Below are positions 23,139 through 24,147 of a stretch of DNA of 24,147 nucleotides, in pieces. The DNA is taken from the IMG/VR virus record IMGVR_UViG_3300031227_011000, positions 1-24,147 of that record, one strand, 5' to 3'. Positions within the stretch are counted from its first letter, which is position 1; each line of letters opens with the position of its first letter. The position numbers were made by a program, and so were the translations under genes. The notes beneath the pieces were generated by a model that worked only from the letters and a program-made list of their open reading frames with translations, was not told where the DNA came from and searched no databases. The stretch comes from a virus.

Positions 23139-23514
23139 CTTTCTTTTTTGGCTTTTGAGGTTCCTTTTTTACTTTCTTAGACCACTCCTGTTCAAAGTCA
23201 TCGATTTTTCTATAAATTTCGATGATCACATTGTCGTCAAACAATTCAAGGCCGAACCCGTTATCTCTCCACCATTTGGGGGAATCGATTATGCCAAAAC
23301 GCAAAACACCCAGAACGCTATTAAGAAACTTAATAGAGGGCTCTAGGTTTTCTAAATCTCCGTTTAATTGTGTTGTTAGTTTTGCCGCTTCTGATTTTGC
23401 GCGATAATTTAATCGTGTATAAACAAAATTGCCTTCATAAAGCTCATTTGTTTCTGCGCCTCGTACGGAAATTGTAAAAGAAAACTCCATAGATGGTAAC
23501 CCACTGAAGTCCAT
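23131..23514 (-). CDS. Tail assembly chaperone-like protein (gpG-like part), 127 aa
   Basis: The N-terminal part is beta-rich (MEFSFTISVRGAETNELYEG, FVYTRLNYRAKSEAAKLTTQL). The middle has LGVLRFGIIDSPKWWRDNGFG and the C-terminus is charged (KIDDFEQEWSKKVKKEPQKPKKKDE). It resembles phage proteins of tail chaperone operons that bind the tape measure before tube assembly; this is inferred from position between tube and tape measure, not from a specific motif. The ATG has AAAGGAG 7 bases upstream. Codons 3-5 before its stop contain the slippery-type run A AAA AAG. Confidence 0.7.
   Translation of the reverse strand: MDFSGLPSMEFSFTISVRGAETNELYEGNFVYTRLNYRAKSEAAKLTTQLNGDLENLEPSIKFLNSVLGVLRFGIIDSPKWWRDNGFGLELFDDNVIIEIYRKIDDFEQEWSKKVKKEPQKPKKKDE
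23143..23149 (-). promoter_or_regulatory. Slippery-type heptamer at the chaperone ORF junction
   Basis: The minus strand reads CCA AAA AAG AAA GAT GAG TAA at the end of the gpG-like ORF, containing A AAA AAG in the phase used by efficient frameshift sites. A -1 slip meets a TGA after two codons, but a -2 (or +1) slip enters the frame of the downstream 126-aa ORF without a stop and would make a fusion of about 250 aa. Frameshifting is not proven; coupled reinitiation at the overlapping ATG is the alternative. Confidence 0.4.
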
Positions 23515-23567
23515 TTTAATTCTCCTTTCTTTTTATTTTATTATTTTATTCTTTTTAAAATCGAAGG

Positions 23568-23598
23568 TTGTGAGGGGTGAAAAATCACCCCTCTACAA
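23568..23598. terminator. Hairpin between tail tube and chaperone genes (attenuator)
   Basis: GAGGGGTGA (23572-23580) pairs perfectly with TCACCCCTC (23585-23593) around AAAA, extended by TTGT/ACAA across one bulged base. On the minus strand the stem is followed by CTTCGATTTT, only a short delayed U-run, so read-through is likely. It sits 7 bases after the tube stop. It probably lowers transcription of chaperones and downstream genes relative to the abundant tube protein, or protects the tube mRNA 3' end. Confidence 0.65.
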
Positions 23599-23604
23599 TC
23601 TTTA

Positions 23605-24021
23605 TTAAACACCAGATTCGTCTGTCATTTTACGAGCAACGAATGTCAGCGTCTCATTGAATACATCTCTAGCATTAACATTGCCAGAGGTTCCTGCAAG
23701 CTTGACACCCTCAAAACGACCCAATGTCTTATTGCTAACTCTGTCATAAACCTCAGCAACCAATTCAGAACGAGTCAGTAAGCCCTCTAAGCTTGGCTCA
23801 ATACCAAGTGTCTTTAGGGAAGACTCAACAACTCTAAATTTAGTAGCCGAAAATCCAACGTCATAACCAGTCTCGACATGCTCTTGAACATCAGGTTGAT
23901 CTAGAACCTGAATAGGAACAGTGCCGTAAGTCACGTCATAAGAAATACCAGTGGCATAACCGACTTTTACTCCATCAATTTTAAAAGCAATCCTGGAACC
24001 CGAAGGTACATTAGAACTCAT
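23605..24021 (-). CDS. Tail tube protein, 138 aa
   Basis: This is the inner tail tube subunit. Features seen are SGSRIAFKIDGVKVGYATGISYDVTYG (read across residues 7-33), then PIQVLDQPDVQEHVETGYDV, FRVVESSLKTLGIEPS and a beta-rich end (ETLTFVARKM). The opening with a substrate-neutral GxxVGYATG turn, a P(I/V)xVL strand and total length near 140 aa fit the myovirus tail tube family (XkdM/gp19-like). The gene lies directly after the sheath-like frame and before the chaperone pair. The ATG has AAGAAAGGAG about 7 bases upstream, a strong site expected for an abundant protein. Confidence 0.85.
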   Translation of the reverse strand: MSSNVPSGSRIAFKIDGVKVGYATGISYDVTYGTVPIQVLDQPDVQEHVETGYDVGFSATKFRVVESSLKTLGIEPSLEGLLTRSELVAEVYDRVSNKTLGRFEGVKLAGTSGNVNARDVFNETLTFVARKMTDESGV

Positions 24022-24053
24022 TTTTCAATTCTCCTTTCTTACCTTATATTTAT

Positions 24054-24147
24054 TTACACATTTGTTTTGACGGTATCAATCACAATAGTACCGAACACAA
24101 AGTCAATTCCTGGTACAGGAGTAATGGTCACATCAATATAAATAATG
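24054..24147 (-). CDS. Tail sheath protein, C-terminal end, cut by window edge
   Basis: Only the last 31 residues are in the window. They read IIYIDVTITPVPGIDFVFGT then IVIDTVKTNV and a TAA stop. A final beta strand with ITPVP...F is typical of the C-terminal arm of myovirus tail sheath proteins, and the sheath gene normally precedes the tube gene. The assignment rests on this short end and on gene order. The stop is 32 bases upstream of the tube start. Confidence 0.65.
   Translation of the reverse strand, partial: IIYIDVTITPVPGIDFVFGTIVIDTVKTNV

Noticed and set aside
23131-23160. Standard -1 frameshift at A AAA AAG
   Set aside because: The -1 frame reads GAA AGA TGA and stops at once, so it cannot produce a G-T fusion.

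Overview
The window is a section of a large tailed bacteriophage genome of contractile-tail (myovirus) type. The host cannot be identified from sequence alone. The DNA is AT-rich by eye, genes are tightly packed, most starts carry a strong AGGAG-type ribosome binding site, and all credible reading frames fit the standard genetic code. No integrase, repressor, terminase, capsid gene or endolysin is visible, so lifestyle and packaging type stay open.

Left block (1-3195, minus strand): a small unknown protein, a tRNA-Trp(CCA), a GroEL-type chaperonin, a second small unknown protein and the N-terminal half of a B12-dependent (class II) ribonucleotide reductase that runs off the left edge. These look like one leftward transcription unit supporting host takeover: nucleotide supply, protein folding and translation. 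The chaperonin is unusual. The two residues that form the inter-ring salt bridge of E. coli GroEL are replaced, the GGM tail is absent and no GroES gene lies beside it.

Centre (3196-4938): an AT-rich divergent intergenic region with a perfect 22-bp palindrome, then the only plus-strand gene, a superfamily II helicase resembling T4 UvsW. A strong hairpin follows, shared as a terminator by the converging helicase gene and late operon.

Right block (4939-24147, minus strand): a late tail operon. In transcription order it encodes the tail sheath C-terminus, tail tube, a hairpin, two tail-assembly-chaperone-like ORFs with an 8-nt overlap and a slippery A-run, tape measure, baseplate hub (gp27/XkdQ-like), spike (gpV/gp5-like), a small unknown ORF, a 565-aa baseplate-associated protein, a LysM plus gp25 fusion, a very large baseplate J protein, a tail protein with an NHL beta-propeller, a 426-aa fibre-like protein, a histidine-repeat tail collar protein, a small unknown ORF and a holin-like membrane protein. 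The order sheath, tube, chaperones, tape measure, hub, spike, gp25, J, fibres is the standard myovirus tail order and supports the weaker assignments.

The most distinctive feature is the modular build of the baseplate. Two beta-rich repeat modules recur in several neighbouring proteins: one with a (P)YDLSGG opening and a TGGxAN ending, the other with a YTVxIYDxxT...FTVAQNA pattern. The J protein is expanded by roughly 1000 residues of these modules plus a triplicated Y/T-N/D-AHDAD segment. This suggests adhesion domains shuffled among tail proteins. No intergenic stretch exceeds 300 bases.
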